Positions 34,058-44,086 of a stretch of DNA of 64,000 nt are shown piece after piece (positions within the stretch are counted from its first letter, which is position 1; the number at the start of each line of letters is the position of its first letter). Under the pieces are notes generated by a model. That model worked only from the letters and a program-made list of their open reading frames with translations. It did not search any database and was not told the DNA's origin. The translations under genes were made by a program, and so were the position numbers. Origin of the DNA: an uncultured Parabacteroides sp. (GTDB lineage: Bacteria > Bacteroidota > Bacteroidia > Bacteroidales > Tannerellaceae); contig URZO01000011.1 of NCBI GenBank assembly GCA_900552465.1, positions 1 through 64,000 of the forward strand. The letters are read 5' to 3'.

Positions 34058-36430
34058 ATGCTATCACACTATATCAAAGTTTCCTTCCGGGAACTCCTGA
34101 AATACCGGACACAATCCTCAGTCAGCATCATTGGGCTGGCAATCGGATTCACTGCTTTCATATTGGGAGGTTACTGGTTGTGGTGGGAAACACATTTCGA
34201 TAATTTCCATCCGGAAGCCGACCGGCTCTACTGCCTGACGACGGAAGGGCTTGTCAAACGGGCCAATGGAACAAACTCGGATCTGGACCAACTGCACATC
34301 GACGACCGGAAAGAGTTGTTCGAACTGCTTCCCGAAATCGAAACATCCTGCTCCTTCAATCATCTCAGCTTCACACTCAAACAAAAGGATGAGACAATCT
34401 CTTTGCACGGCATGGAAAGCGATCATTCTTTCTTCGATCTCTTTTGGGCGGACTTTATCGTAGGGACTTACAAAGGTAAAGCTCCTGATGGCAGTAACGT
34501 CATACTGACGGAACGGACTGCCCGCCAGTTGTTCGGTACAACAGATTGTGTAGGGAAGGAAGTGGCGCTGGATGAAAACCTCCACCCCGTTGTCGCAGGC
34601 GTCATCCGGGACTATCCGGATAATACCGACCTGCTGTTCGACTTCCTGCTGATCAGGACACCAAGCCCCAATCAAGTAAAACGGATGACGACCTACGTGC
34701 GCCTCCAAAAGAACGCAAGCGTCACACAAGCACACACCAAACTGACACATTACAAAAGCCGCGCCGATAAGAAATGGAAAATACATCTGCTGAGCGCTCC
34801 GGAAGTCCATCTCCGTTGCCACCCCGAACTGACGGATCGCATCCGGAACATTCACATCCTGGCATTGGCTGGCGCAATGGCTTTCTTGAGCGCCCTTATC
34901 AACCTGCTGGTCCTCTTCATCGGACAGCAGCAACGGAAACAGCAGAAGAACCGCACGTACCTTTGTGTCGGAGCCTCAACTAAAAGCATGATGCTAAAAG
35001 GATGCACGGAGTTGGTATTACCACTGCTGATCGCCTTCCTGATTGCTTTCTGCCTGATCGAGAGTATTTACCCTTACTACGAGAGCTATACGACCTGGAA
35101 CCGGTACGGCATCTACGAGGATGTCAGCCGCCACCTTTCGCGCGTCTCGCTCTTCGGCAATATGATTTCAATAGCAGGCGCCAGCATATTGGCATTCCTT
35201 CTTGTTTGCTATTACCCGATACGGAGTCTATTGGAACATAAGATTCAAAAGCCATTAATCTTCAAGCGGAGCCTGATTGTCGTACAGATATTTATCGGTT
35301 CACTTTTCTTCATCACTTCTTTAGGGTTATTCCGGCAATTACATTTCATTCTGTCGAAAGATAAGGGAATTGACTACAGCCAAGTCATCCAGGTAGATTT
35401 GGGATTTAGCACCGCCTACCAGACAGACCTAAGCGTCCTGAAGCCGGAAATGGCGAATCATCCGTACGTGAAAGGAGTTACATTTACCTGTGGAAACGCT
35501 TCGGTCTTTACGGAGCAGGGAGACTGGTACGGCTCTTTTTATACCCACTTCTGTTTTGACCCGGCCGAACCGGACCCGAACCGCAGTGATCCGGTACTTG
35601 TTGCCGACAAAGACTTCTTCTCCTTCTTCGGCATGAAACTAAAATTCGGGAGTTGGCTTACCGATGTAAATGCTTATGGTTTTCTGGTGAATGAAACTTG
35701 TTTGCAGACATTAGGATATGCTGACCTGCTTGAACGTTCGGTCTATAATCCGGAAACCAAACAGGCAAGTCCGCTCAAAGTCTGCGGCGTCATACACGAT
35801 TATATGTATGCACCCATGCAGTATCCGGTATTGCCTCTGTTCTTCACTACTTTCGATAATCCAATGGTAAAAGGGTTTGAACCTGCTTATCTGTTCTATG
35901 TCCGCTATGCGCCGGGGCATAAGAAAGAGGTGTTGGAGCATCTTCGTGAAGTGACCTCGCACATTCAGAATGACAATATCAACCGCAATAAGATGTTTAC
36001 GGAACTGTCCGACCGGATAGATACGTTCAACCGGCCGGAGAAAGTGATCTTTACCATTTTCTGCATCCTCTCGCTGGTCTGCATCCTGATCTCCACCTTC
36101 GGTATTTATTCGTTGGTCAGCCTTTCCACCGAACAACGGAGGAAAGAGATCGCGATCCGCAAGGTGAACGGCGCAAACGTCTATCATATCCTGCAATTGT
36201 TCTTCCGGGAATATTTCCTGTTGGTCACGCTGGGAAACGCATTTGCCCTTCCGACCGGTTACCTGTTGGCCAAACGATGGCTGGAAACGTATGCCAACCG
36301 TACAACTCTGCCGGCATGGCTGTTCCTCCTGGTCTTCGTTATCACCAGCGGAATCGTCCTCCTCTCCATCTTCCAACAGGTAAAAAGAGCGGCCGCAAGT
36401 AATCCGGCAGAAGTAATTAAAACTGAATAA
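34058..36430 (+). CDS. ABC transporter permease A2 (tandem FtsX)
   Basis: A 790-residue permease of the A type (IIGLAIGFTAFILGGYWLWWE at the first helix; THFDNFHPEADRLYCL after it, like A1). Two periplasmic cores and eight predicted membrane helices; coupling segment RRKEIAIRKVNGANVYHILQ; end SNPAEVIKTE. In the first unit the expected charged coupling sequence is replaced by QQRKQQKNRTYLCVGASTKSMM, so only one canonical coupling helix is evident. First gene of the second permease pair, under its own sigma-54 promoter. It probably shares the ATPase at 44222 with A1-B1. Confidence 0.9.
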   Translation: MLSHYIKVSFRELLKYRTQSSVSIIGLAIGFTAFILGGYWLWWETHFDNFHPEADRLYCLTTEGLVKRANGTNSDLDQLHIDDRKELFELLPEIETSCSFNHLSFTLKQKDETISLHGMESDHSFFDLFWADFIVGTYKGKAPDGSNVILTERTARQLFGTTDCVGKEVALDENLHPVVAGVIRDYPDNTDLLFDFLLIRTPSPNQVKRMTTYVRLQKNASVTQAHTKLTHYKSRADKKWKIHLLSAPEVHLRCHPELTDRIRNIHILALAGAMAFLSALINLLVLFIGQQQRKQQKNRTYLCVGASTKSMMLKGCTELVLPLLIAFLIAFCLIESIYPYYESYTTWNRYGIYEDVSRHLSRVSLFGNMISIAGASILAFLLVCYYPIRSLLEHKIQKPLIFKRSLIVVQIFIGSLFFITSLGLFRQLHFILSKDKGIDYSQVIQVDLGFSTAYQTDLSVLKPEMANHPYVKGVTFTCGNASVFTEQGDWYGSFYTHFCFDPAEPDPNRSDPVLVADKDFFSFFGMKLKFGSWLTDVNAYGFLVNETCLQTLGYADLLERSVYNPETKQASPLKVCGVIHDYMYAPMQYPVLPLFFTTFDNPMVKGFEPAYLFYVRYAPGHKKEVLEHLREVTSHIQNDNINRNKMFTELSDRIDTFNRPEKVIFTIFCILSLVCILISTFGIYSLVSLSTEQRRKEIAIRKVNGANVYHILQLFFREYFLLVTLGNAFALPTGYLLAKRWLETYANRTTLPAWLFLLVFVITSGIVLLSIFQQVKRAAASNPAEVIKTE

Positions 36431-36444
36431 AAACAAATAACATC

Positions 36445-38802
36445 ATGTTAAAGCACTACTTAAAAATAGCCATACGGCAAATATTCAAAAACAAAGTCCA
36501 ATACTTGCTTTCCGTCATTGGAATCGCTATCGGATTGCTTTGTTTCAGTATGACTTCCTATTACATCAGGAGATTCAACAACCAGTTCACAGCCTGGGAA
36601 AATAGTGACAGGATAGCCAACATTTATATCAAGTCGACAAAGAACAGTTATGAACAACCTTACATACCGGGCAAAGAGCTACAAGCATTGATCAGTAATC
36701 CTGTAGCCGGAATAGAGAAGATTGCCTACTCATACGGATACGGGAAGGCTAATATTACCCTTTGTAAAGCCGGACAAAAAGAGGTTCCGTTCCAATGTAG
36801 CTTTCTGAATATAACTGCAGACTTTCCGATGATCTTTGGCATGCAAACGCAGGAGGGACAAACGCCGATATTAAAACCGGGAGAGGTATGGATAAGCGAA
36901 TCGTCTGCCAGGAAAATGTTCGGCGATGAAACGCCTCTTGGTAAAACACTCTATTTCAGCCGGGCAGACAGCGATACCTCCGCAATCCGGTACTCTACGA
37001 TCAGCGCAGTCATCCGGGATCTACCGGAAGGAACACAGGAAAAGAAAGACCTCTATTTCCTGGAAACATCTGCTATAAATCCGGAACGTAGATATGAGAA
37101 TCCGGTGGTCTTGCTGGACAAAGACGTTTCAAGTGCAGAGATAAACCAACGGTTACGGAAACAAATACCCGCATTCGGAGAGGAAAACGACAATTATCTG
37201 GCAGTACGGACCTTAAAGGAGGAAATGCACAAACCGGACAATCTTAGCGCAACGCTTCTTATTCCGGTGATCGGGGCCTTGATACTGGTCGCGGCCATGA
37301 TCAATTTTCTCAAGTTCTGCATCCAGTCATTCTATAACCGGACACGTGAACTCAGCCTGCGGAAATGCCTGGGTTCCGATTCGACAGGATTGTTCTGCCT
37401 GCTTTTCAGTGAAATCGCCATTCTCTTTATTCTATCGGCTTTGGTAAGCCTTGCTTTGATCGAATGGGTCATTCCTGTTTATTACCAATATCTGGCAAGC
37501 AAAGAGCTGATCGACGAGGAGGTGTTTATCCACACGCCGACCCTGATTTGGCAGGAGATGGAATATCTGTGTATTTTGTTTATTATCTGCCTGCTGATTG
37601 CATCCTGGGCTATTTTCCGTATCAGGCGGCTTTCACTGACAGAAGGAATAAAAGGGGCCAGACAACAGAAGCACGGCGTACGCAACTTTATGCTGGGCGC
37701 GCAACTCTTTATTTGTTTCCTCTTTGTTGCCGGTGCAATCGGGTTAAGAAATATCCATAATCGCATGGATGAGAAAAGAAATAACACGCTGACCGAAGAA
37801 GAATGCCGCCGCATCTGGAAAATAGATTTTTGGGAACCGCAACTGCAAGGATATGAAGAAGAAATCGTTTCCCGTATCCATGCGCTTGCCGGTGTGAAAG
37901 ATATTTTATCTGAGAATATAGGAGGTTATCCTGACTACAAAACGGAACGGGAAGAGGCCATACACGGCATACAACATGTTGTCAGTAGCAACTATCCGGA
38001 CTTTATGAACCTGAAGATAGAGGGAAGGATGCCGCAGGCACCCAATGAAATAGCCGTTTCGCGCTCACTGATCTGGGAACTGGAGAAAGACGGCGAGAAG
38101 AATCCTTCGTCCGTACAGTTGGGTGACAAGACTTACCAGATCACAGGCATATACGAACAAATGCCGTTCGAGCCGCTCTACACCCGGGAACAAATCGTAA
38201 AGGCCAACCAATATCACCGCTTCACATTCCTGTCTGTGCCGGAAAAGCCGGACTACAGCACTGTCTACGTCAAATGTGTACCCGGCCAGGAACAAAACGT
38301 CCGGAAAGAGATACTCCGCATTGTTCACAGCCGTCTGCCGGAATCCATTCCTTTCGAATTAACGACCAAGCAGGAAGAACGTTTCCGGTATAACGGAGGC
38401 TCGGAACTGATGAGCGATATGTTTACTTTGCTTTCTATCATCAGCTTAATTATAACAGTCCTGGGCATCTATTCAGCCATTACGCTCGACACGCATAGCC
38501 GGCAAAAGGAAGTTGCTGTCCGGAAGATCAACGGAGCAGGTCCCCAGGCAATCGCCTTTTTATTCGGGAAGTTGTACATCCGCCTGTTGGTTATTGCTGC
38601 AATCCCTTCATTAGCAATAGTCTACTTATTCCTGCATGCATTAATCAAGTCCGAGGCAATCATGTCCCCGGGGTGGCTGAACAATCCCCTTATCTGGTTG
38701 GAGATTATCCTTTTGACAACAACAATCGTATGTGTAACCGTTGCCTATCGTATCTGGCTGATTTCACGACTGAATCCGGCGAAAACAATCAAAACAGAGT
38801 AA
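36445..38802 (+). CDS. ABC transporter permease B2 (tandem FtsX)
   Basis: A 785-residue permease of the B type (VIGIAIGLLCFSMTSYYIRRF, then ENSDRIANIYIK). Coupling segments are RELSLRKCLGSDSTGLFCL and RQKEVAVRKINGAGPQAIAF; it ends LNPAKTIKTE. It lies 14 bp after A2, so A2 and B2 probably form a heterodimer parallel to A1-B1. The pair arose by duplication of an A-B unit, as A resembles A and B resembles B across pairs. Substrate unknown; peptide antibiotics, bile-related amphiphiles or lipoproteins are possible. Confidence 0.9.
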   Translation: MLKHYLKIAIRQIFKNKVQYLLSVIGIAIGLLCFSMTSYYIRRFNNQFTAWENSDRIANIYIKSTKNSYEQPYIPGKELQALISNPVAGIEKIAYSYGYGKANITLCKAGQKEVPFQCSFLNITADFPMIFGMQTQEGQTPILKPGEVWISESSARKMFGDETPLGKTLYFSRADSDTSAIRYSTISAVIRDLPEGTQEKKDLYFLETSAINPERRYENPVVLLDKDVSSAEINQRLRKQIPAFGEENDNYLAVRTLKEEMHKPDNLSATLLIPVIGALILVAAMINFLKFCIQSFYNRTRELSLRKCLGSDSTGLFCLLFSEIAILFILSALVSLALIEWVIPVYYQYLASKELIDEEVFIHTPTLIWQEMEYLCILFIICLLIASWAIFRIRRLSLTEGIKGARQQKHGVRNFMLGAQLFICFLFVAGAIGLRNIHNRMDEKRNNTLTEEECRRIWKIDFWEPQLQGYEEEIVSRIHALAGVKDILSENIGGYPDYKTEREEAIHGIQHVVSSNYPDFMNLKIEGRMPQAPNEIAVSRSLIWELEKDGEKNPSSVQLGDKTYQITGIYEQMPFEPLYTREQIVKANQYHRFTFLSVPEKPDYSTVYVKCVPGQEQNVRKEILRIVHSRLPESIPFELTTKQEERFRYNGGSELMSDMFTLLSIISLIITVLGIYSAITLDTHSRQKEVAVRKINGAGPQAIAFLFGKLYIRLLVIAAIPSLAIVYLFLHALIKSEAIMSPGWLNNPLIWLEIILLTTTIVCVTVAYRIWLISRLNPAKTIKTE

Positions 38803-38841
38803 AGATTATGGCTAAACAGGTAGCCTTTCAAAATAAAAGCC

Positions 38842-38849
38842 TATCTTTA
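38842..38849 (+). promoter_or_regulatory. Candidate -7 element for the ORF6N gene
   Basis: TATCTTTA, one base from TAnnTTTG, 27 bp before the ATG at 38877. Confidence 0.35.
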
Positions 38850-38876
38850 GCCAATTAAACTTTAAAAGCCTGGATT

Positions 38877-39443
38877 ATGAAAAATGAAATCGTAAGCCTC
38901 ACAGAACAGGAAGTTGAAAAACGTATTATCGAGCTTCGCGGAACAAAAGTTCTGCTGGACAGTGATGTCGCCATGCTGTATGGTGTAGAAACAAGAGTCC
39001 TAAAACAAGCCGTACGACGAAATGAAGAGCGTTTTCCTGAAGGATATATGTTCAAATTAAGCAAAAGTGAATTTAATGAGCTGAGAATCAATAAGGCATC
39101 ACAATCTGTGATCTCTTTCGGCGGTGTTCAATATGAACCTTTTGCCTTTACCGAAAAAGGCCTCTACATGCTCGCCACCATTCTGAAAAGCCCCAAAGCG
39201 GTAGAGACATCCATTGCAATCATCGAATCCTTCACCAAACTCCGGGAATTTTCCCGTAACCTGTCTTCCTTCGCACAAGAGAATGATTCCGACAAACAAA
39301 AGAGCATATTGCAACGAAGCAGTGAGCTTCTGAACGATCTGCTCGAAACGGATGGCGACTTCACAGAAAGCGAATCGACTGTCGAGCTGAACCTTGCTAT
39401 CCTGAAGGTAAAAAGAACAGTAAAAAAGAGAACCAAAGACTAA
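38877..39443 (+). CDS. ORF6N-domain DNA-binding protein
   Basis: A 188-residue cytosolic protein. Residues 10-95 are a typical ORF6N domain: IIELRGTKVLLDSDVAMLYGVETRVLKQAVRRNEERFPEGYMFKL, then PFAFTEKGLYMLATILKSPKA. The C-terminal half is helical and charged, ending in a basic tail (KVKRTVKKRTKD). ORF6N domains occur in phage antirepressors and in many free-standing Bacteroidales proteins that are thought to bind DNA. Nothing else phage-like is next to it. It lies 74 bp after permease B2 with a weak promoter of its own. Target unknown. Confidence 0.85.
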   Translation: MKNEIVSLTEQEVEKRIIELRGTKVLLDSDVAMLYGVETRVLKQAVRRNEERFPEGYMFKLSKSEFNELRINKASQSVISFGGVQYEPFAFTEKGLYMLATILKSPKAVETSIAIIESFTKLREFSRNLSSFAQENDSDKQKSILQRSSELLNDLLETDGDFTESESTVELNLAILKVKRTVKKRTKD

Positions 39444-39559
39444 TTAAGTCAATACATCCCAAAAACAATTAACATTTTAAATTGATAAGACTAATTACAC
39501 TAATTATAGTATAAAGTAACAGCGACTTAATTTACTTTCGTTGCAAATTCATAGGTTTC

Positions 39560-40204
39560 ATGCGCAAACAGCTACTTATAGTGATGTTGATTTGTCTGAA
39601 GGGGGCTGATTATATCTCGGCACAACAATGGACAAAAAAGGATTCAGTCTGGCTTCAGAACGTTTTATCCGGCAAAGAAAAGCTGGAACTGAATCCTGAG
39701 ACGATGAAAGCGATTCAATCAGGTTCCTTAATCAACCTGGATGAACCGGCATCGAATATGAAACTGTCTCCTGTAAGCCCGCTACCAATCCTCAAAGATT
39801 TTTCCGAATATATAAAAGCGGATACAACCCGGCGCAAAATAGCCTTGAAAGATTTACCGCCTTCCGTCTTCTGGCTATACTCTCCGCCTCCCGGGAAGAT
39901 ACTGCCGGTTTTCCAGAGTATGCTGGATGAAGTAAAACGGGATCCGATTACAGCTCCCGGTGGAATGTTTTTTGATCTGGCTGAAATGACCAGCCGGAAA
40001 TCGCATGTACATAAACGTAACGCGAAACGCGACGGGACATGGAAGAACTACAATAACCTGCCAACGCCCGATATCATCAAGAAAAAGAAGAAATTTGCAG
40101 AAGACAATCCGCAGATAGCCGGACAGGACACGCTTCTTCTGCACAAAGACTCGTTGCAGGTTAATGATACAACACGCGTCACATCTCCGCTCCCGGTCGA
40201 CTAA
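39560..40204 (+). CDS. Exported DUF4858-family protein
   Basis: A 214-residue protein with a signal peptide (MRKQLLIVMLICLKGADYISAQ). KKDSVWLQNVLSGKEKLELNPETMKAIQSGSLI is the pattern of the Bacteroidales family DUF4858. The central part is proline-rich (PPSVFWLYSPPPGKILP); the C-terminal third is basic then polar, with no clear fold. Function unknown in the family as far as I know. It stands alone with a possible -7 element, TACTTTCG, at 39533-39540. Confidence 0.7.
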   Translation: MRKQLLIVMLICLKGADYISAQQWTKKDSVWLQNVLSGKEKLELNPETMKAIQSGSLINLDEPASNMKLSPVSPLPILKDFSEYIKADTTRRKIALKDLPPSVFWLYSPPPGKILPVFQSMLDEVKRDPITAPGGMFFDLAEMTSRKSHVHKRNAKRDGTWKNYNNLPTPDIIKKKKKFAEDNPQIAGQDTLLLHKDSLQVNDTTRVTSPLPVD

Positions 40205-40311
40205 ATGCTCCGAATAATCACTTCCCGCAAAAAAAGTCGTACTTCTTTGCAACAATTCCGTGTTATATAACGTCTTATAAGTATGTAAGAAACATTAATC
40301 GGAAAATAAGT

Positions 40312-40818
40312 ATGACAAAGATACAACTATTAGCCACCCTGTTGGCATTCATCATAATCGCTTTGCTGGGAGCTTGCAGCAGCGAGGACTATTCGGAACC
40401 GGATGTGTTCAAGGTTACACCTGACCTCCGTGACCGCATCAATAGCGGGGTGAAGATGGCATCGCGCACGGAAAAGAAGCTGTTCAACGAGAAGTTCAAC
40501 GCCTTCCTCAACAAATGCGATGAAATGGGAGTCGAGAACACGCCTTACCAATACATGGAAACGGAAGAGTACGCAGACCTGAAAAACCAGATACTGACAT
40601 CCTCTCCCGCCACCTGTTATCTATTAATGGACCGCTACCTGAAACGGAAGCCGCATTTCTTCTCTTTTATTCTGAACGACCTGATCGAAACGGCCTATCC
40701 CGATACGGCCGACGAGATTGCCAACCGGATGAAGGCCTCGACAACCGTACAGGAGACAATGGAGCTCTATCCGCAGGTTTGTCTGGGAATCTGGCTCGAT
40801 ACGATCGAGAACCGCTAA
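40312..40818 (+). CDS. Small hypothetical lipoprotein
   Basis: A 168-residue lipoprotein (MTKIQLLATLLAFIIIALLGAC, Cys22, followed by SSEDYSEP). The mature part is mostly helical (RTEKKLFNEKFNAFLNKCDEMG, ATCYLLMDRYLKRKPHFFSF). I do not recognise a family. The 3' end is one base from the convergent peptidase gene. The SSED after Cys resembles the acidic residues of the Bacteroidetes lipoprotein export signal, so surface exposure is possible. Confidence 0.6.
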   Translation: MTKIQLLATLLAFIIIALLGACSSEDYSEPDVFKVTPDLRDRINSGVKMASRTEKKLFNEKFNAFLNKCDEMGVENTPYQYMETEEYADLKNQILTSSPATCYLLMDRYLKRKPHFFSFILNDLIETAYPDTADEIANRMKASTTVQETMELYPQVCLGIWLDTIENR

Positions 40819-40819
40819 C

Positions 40820-42964
40820 CTATTCCCACGCCGGCGGTTCCTGGTTCAAGAGATTCTTGACAAAGAAATCGTGCATCTTATGCATCTCGAACGGGCCGCC
40901 CAAGCTGTGCGTCTTGCCCGGCAAATAGAGCTGTTCGAAGTTCTTGCCGGCTTTCATCAGGGCACTGACCACCTGGAGAGTGGAAGCCGGGTCTACGTTG
41001 TCGTCCAGTTCGCCGTTGATCAGGAGCAGCTTGCCTTTCAGCAGGTAGGCATTGTCCACATTCGAAGAGGCACTGTATGAGGCGTCGATCGGATAACCCA
41101 TCCACTGCTCGTTCCACCAAATCTTATCCATCCGGTTATCATGGCAACCGCAAAGGGCAACCGCCACTTTATAGAAGTCGTTATGGAACAGCAAGGCCGC
41201 CATCGCATTCTGTCCGCCGGCCGACCAGCCGTAGATGCCGACACGCTCCAGATCCATATACTTATACTTCGCCCCTGCCGCCTTTATCCAGGCAATACGG
41301 TCCGGGAAACCAGCATCCTTCAGATTCTTCCAGCATACATCGTGGAAAGCCTTCGAGCGGTTGGACGTTCCCATCCCGTCGATAGAGACAACGATGAAGC
41401 CGAGTTCCACCAGCTTGGAAACCAAATGATGGGCCGGTTTGAAGTCCTTGTCGACATGCGAGTCGTGCGGACCGGCATAAATAAACTCTACGACAGGATA
41501 AGACTTGGAAGCATCGAAGTTCATCGGGCGGTGGATATTTCCCCAGATGTCCGTCTTGCCGTCACGCCCTTTTGCCGAGAATACTTCCGGCATCTGCCAG
41601 CCTTTCGCCTGCAAGTCGCTGACATCGCACTTCTGAAGTTCAGCGATTGGAGACGCATCAGCCGTCCGTTTCAACTGGCTTACCGGAGGCAGGTCGGGAC
41701 GTGAGTAGACATCGGTAAAATACTTCCGGTCGGCAGAGAACGTCACGCGGTGATTCCCGTTCTCAGGCGTCATGTCCGTAAAGCCTGTCCCGTCCAGATT
41801 GATGCGGCAGTAGTGCAGGTTGTACGGATCTTCGCCCTTGTTGAAACCGGAGGCGGTGAAGTAGACTACGCGGCCGGCCTCATCCACATAGTCGACCTGG
41901 CGGACAACCCATTCGCCTTTTGTCACCTGTTGCCGGACCTGCCCGTTCGCGCCGTCGATGAGGTAAAGATGACGCCATCCGTCGCGCTCGGAGATCCAAA
42001 GCAGTTCCTTCCCGTCGTTCAGGTCGTAGCGATAGTTATTATAATAGTAGATAAACGTCTTCGTCTGCTCGTCCACCAAATGGCGGATAGAACCGTCGGT
42101 TGCATTCACTTCGCCAATGACGTAGCGTTGATGTCCGCGCTGGTTGAACTCGAACGTGAACGCACGGCTGTCTTCGCGCCAGCCGGTCAGGTGCAGATAG
42201 AACTGGTTTTCGTAGGGAGCGACATCCAGCGCAACCTGTTTGCGCGCCTCCACATCAAAAAGGACAGGTAGGTAGATGGGCAACACATCTCCCGGCTTGG
42301 CATAATCGCGCCATTGCAGGATCGGTTGCTTTTGGCTGGACGGGCTGGACTCGATCAGCGGGATGCGGCGTTCCGTCACGTCGCGCACCTTCACCGTTGC
42401 CAGCTTTCGCGAGTCGGGCGACCAAATGATCGACCAGGCATCGTAGCGCAGGTTCGTCGTTCCATCCATCGTCAAGGCTATTTCTTCCTTCTGTTTTCCT
42501 TTATCCTTCTCATCCCGGACAGGCGAGAGATAGAGGTTGTTATCCTTTATATAGGCTTCCCATTTCTTATCCGGAGAGATGACAGGCGCCGGAGCCTCGT
42601 CACGACGACGCCAGCGGTCCGGCTTCCGCTCTTCTTCTTTCAGGAGAGATTCCGCCAGTTGTTTTTGCTTTTTGGAGAAGAACGCCGCCAGTCCTTTCTT
42701 GTCGGCTGCACGCTGCTTCTTCCCGTTCTCGGCATTGACAAGGTAGAAGAAGTCGCCTTCCTTCTCATGGTTCTTGTACCAGAAATAGTGTGAACTGTCT
42801 ATCCATTCGGGATGAATGGCAGGCGAGTAGACAAGTTCGGAACATCTCAGGATCGTATCAGCACGCTGGTAATCGGCACGCGTAACCTGTGCAGACACGC
42901 CTCCCGTCCCGAAAGCCATTGCCAACAGGCAAAGGCAATTGATAAACAAAGTCGTTCGTTTCAT
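40820..42964 (-). CDS. Dipeptidyl-peptidase IV-like S9 peptidase
   Basis: A 714-residue secreted peptidase; the start at 42964 (MKRTTLFINCLCLLAMAF) gives a proper signal peptide, unlike the ATG 24 bases upstream. The N-terminal half is a beta-propeller (PDSRKLATVKVRDV, WISERDGWRHLYLID). The C-terminal alpha/beta-hydrolase has the nucleophile motif YGWSAGGQ, the acid LINGELDDNVDPAS and the histidine PGKTHSLGG, the order of family S9. Known family role: removal of N-terminal X-Pro or X-Ala dipeptides in the periplasm. It follows nudC by 41 bp on the same strand and is likely co-transcribed. Confidence 0.9.
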   Translation of the reverse strand: MKRTTLFINCLCLLAMAFGTGGVSAQVTRADYQRADTILRCSELVYSPAIHPEWIDSSHYFWYKNHEKEGDFFYLVNAENGKKQRAADKKGLAAFFSKKQKQLAESLLKEEERKPDRWRRRDEAPAPVISPDKKWEAYIKDNNLYLSPVRDEKDKGKQKEEIALTMDGTTNLRYDAWSIIWSPDSRKLATVKVRDVTERRIPLIESSPSSQKQPILQWRDYAKPGDVLPIYLPVLFDVEARKQVALDVAPYENQFYLHLTGWREDSRAFTFEFNQRGHQRYVIGEVNATDGSIRHLVDEQTKTFIYYYNNYRYDLNDGKELLWISERDGWRHLYLIDGANGQVRQQVTKGEWVVRQVDYVDEAGRVVYFTASGFNKGEDPYNLHYCRINLDGTGFTDMTPENGNHRVTFSADRKYFTDVYSRPDLPPVSQLKRTADASPIAELQKCDVSDLQAKGWQMPEVFSAKGRDGKTDIWGNIHRPMNFDASKSYPVVEFIYAGPHDSHVDKDFKPAHHLVSKLVELGFIVVSIDGMGTSNRSKAFHDVCWKNLKDAGFPDRIAWIKAAGAKYKYMDLERVGIYGWSAGGQNAMAALLFHNDFYKVAVALCGCHDNRMDKIWWNEQWMGYPIDASYSASSNVDNAYLLKGKLLLINGELDDNVDPASTLQVVSALMKAGKNFEQLYLPGKTHSLGGPFEMHKMHDFFVKNLLNQEPPAWE

Positions 42965-43005
42965 AATAACATATAGCTTATAATCCAATTTTTAATTTTT
43001 AATTC

Positions 43006-43779
43006 TTAATTTCCCAACCACCAGTCAATCATCTTGCGCGCCAAACTCAGCTTACGCGGAATCTCCGGCAAGTTATCCTTCGAGAAGAAAGAACCGGAGC
43101 TCAGTTCCTCATCCTGAAGCCGGATCTCCCCGCCCGCATAATCGGCAATAAAGCCAATCATCAGATTACTCGGATACGGCCAGGGTTGATTACCAAAATA
43201 GGTGATATTCCGGATCGACAGCCCCGTCTCTTCGCGCACTTCGCGCTCCACGCACTGCTCCAACGTCTCCCCTGTCTCCAGGAAACCGGCGACAAGCCCG
43301 TGAAACGTCCCCCGGAAGTTCCGTGCATGCACCAGCAGAATCTCTTCCTCTTTCCTGATCAGGACAAGGATTGCAGGCGATACCGCCGGGAACATCTCAT
43401 TCCCGCATGCGGGGCACTTCTTCATAATCGGCCCTTCCTGCACCGTCGGCGTACCGCACACCGGACAGAAACGGCTATGCTTATCCCAATAAACAATCTC
43501 GTAAGCCTTTCCCGCCTGGTCATATAAAGTCCGGTCGAGACAGTCGTAAGAAGCCCGGAGTCCCATCGGCAGGAAAGCGTCCGTTTCTTCCAGCGGCTCA
43601 TCGGTGAAGGCAACCATCGCCTCCGTCCCGTCCTGCATCTCTACAGGAAGCGAACGGTCGACTGCAACAGGCGCCGTATCGGTAAAAGGGATTGTATAGC
43701 CTCCGGCTTTCTTTTGCAATAGCAGTTGGTCGTTGTAGAAGACATACCAATATCGGGATGCGTTATTTATCGTTTCCAT
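43006..43779 (-). CDS. nudC: NAD+/NADH diphosphatase (NudC-like Nudix hydrolase)
   Basis: A 257-residue protein from the start at 43779 (METINNASRYWYVF); an upstream in-frame start would add a non-conserved leader. It has a four-cysteine zinc ribbon (CPVCG...CPACG), the Nudix box GFLETGETLEQCVEREVREETGL, and the NudC-specific motif after it, here GNQPWPYPSN instead of SQPWPFPxS. Known activity: hydrolysis of NADH/NAD+ to NMN and AMP, and removal of NAD caps from RNA. A -7 element, TATGTTTG, lies at 43802-43809 on the same strand. First gene of a two-gene unit with the DPP-like peptidase. Confidence 0.92.
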   Translation of the reverse strand: METINNASRYWYVFYNDQLLLQKKAGGYTIPFTDTAPVAVDRSLPVEMQDGTEAMVAFTDEPLEETDAFLPMGLRASYDCLDRTLYDQAGKAYEIVYWDKHSRFCPVCGTPTVQEGPIMKKCPACGNEMFPAVSPAILVLIRKEEEILLVHARNFRGTFHGLVAGFLETGETLEQCVEREVREETGLSIRNITYFGNQPWPYPSNLMIGFIADYAGGEIRLQDEELSSGSFFSKDNLPEIPRKLSLARKMIDWWLGN

Positions 43780-43801
43780 ATACCTATTTCTTTTAACAAC
43801 G

Positions 43802-43809
43802 CAAACATA
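43802..43809 (-). promoter_or_regulatory. -7 element for nudC
   Basis: TATGTTTG on the minus strand, exact TAnnTTTG, 22 bp before the ATG. Confidence 0.5.
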
Positions 43810-43923
43810 CGGAAAAATTATAATTATCATTGCATTTACAGTGTAAATAGACCTCTTATTCGAAAGATAAGGAAGAAGTAAGTCAAACATCCTTATCCTT
43901 TAGCTCTTTTAATACTATTCATT

Positions 43924-44015
43924 AGTTGTCCGCCGGGCGCCGAACGATCGTTCGCTTGCTGGCGGACGATCGTTCACTGGGCGGCGGACGATCGTTCGGC
44001 GGCAAGCGGACAACT
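43924..44015. repeat. Symmetric array of three GGACGATCGTTC palindromes
   Basis: The palindromic core ACGATCGT occurs three times at exact 22-bp spacing (12-bp sites starting 43942, 43964, 43986). Outer arms 43924-43951 and 43988-44015 are inverted copies (AGTTGTCCGC, 5 bases unmatched, then 13 matching), and the middle palindrome sits at the exact centre of the structure. It lies between nudC and the ATPase control region. Confidence 0.85.
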
Positions 44016-44086
44016 TAAAGAATGCGTTGAACGGGCTAATAAATAGGGAAGAAAAGGTTAATACATACCGATGTATGAGTTAAAGT

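Noticed and set aside
38877..39443. Prophage around the ORF6N gene
   Set aside because: No integrase, terminase, capsid or lysis genes flank it; free-standing ORF6N genes are common in Bacteroidales.
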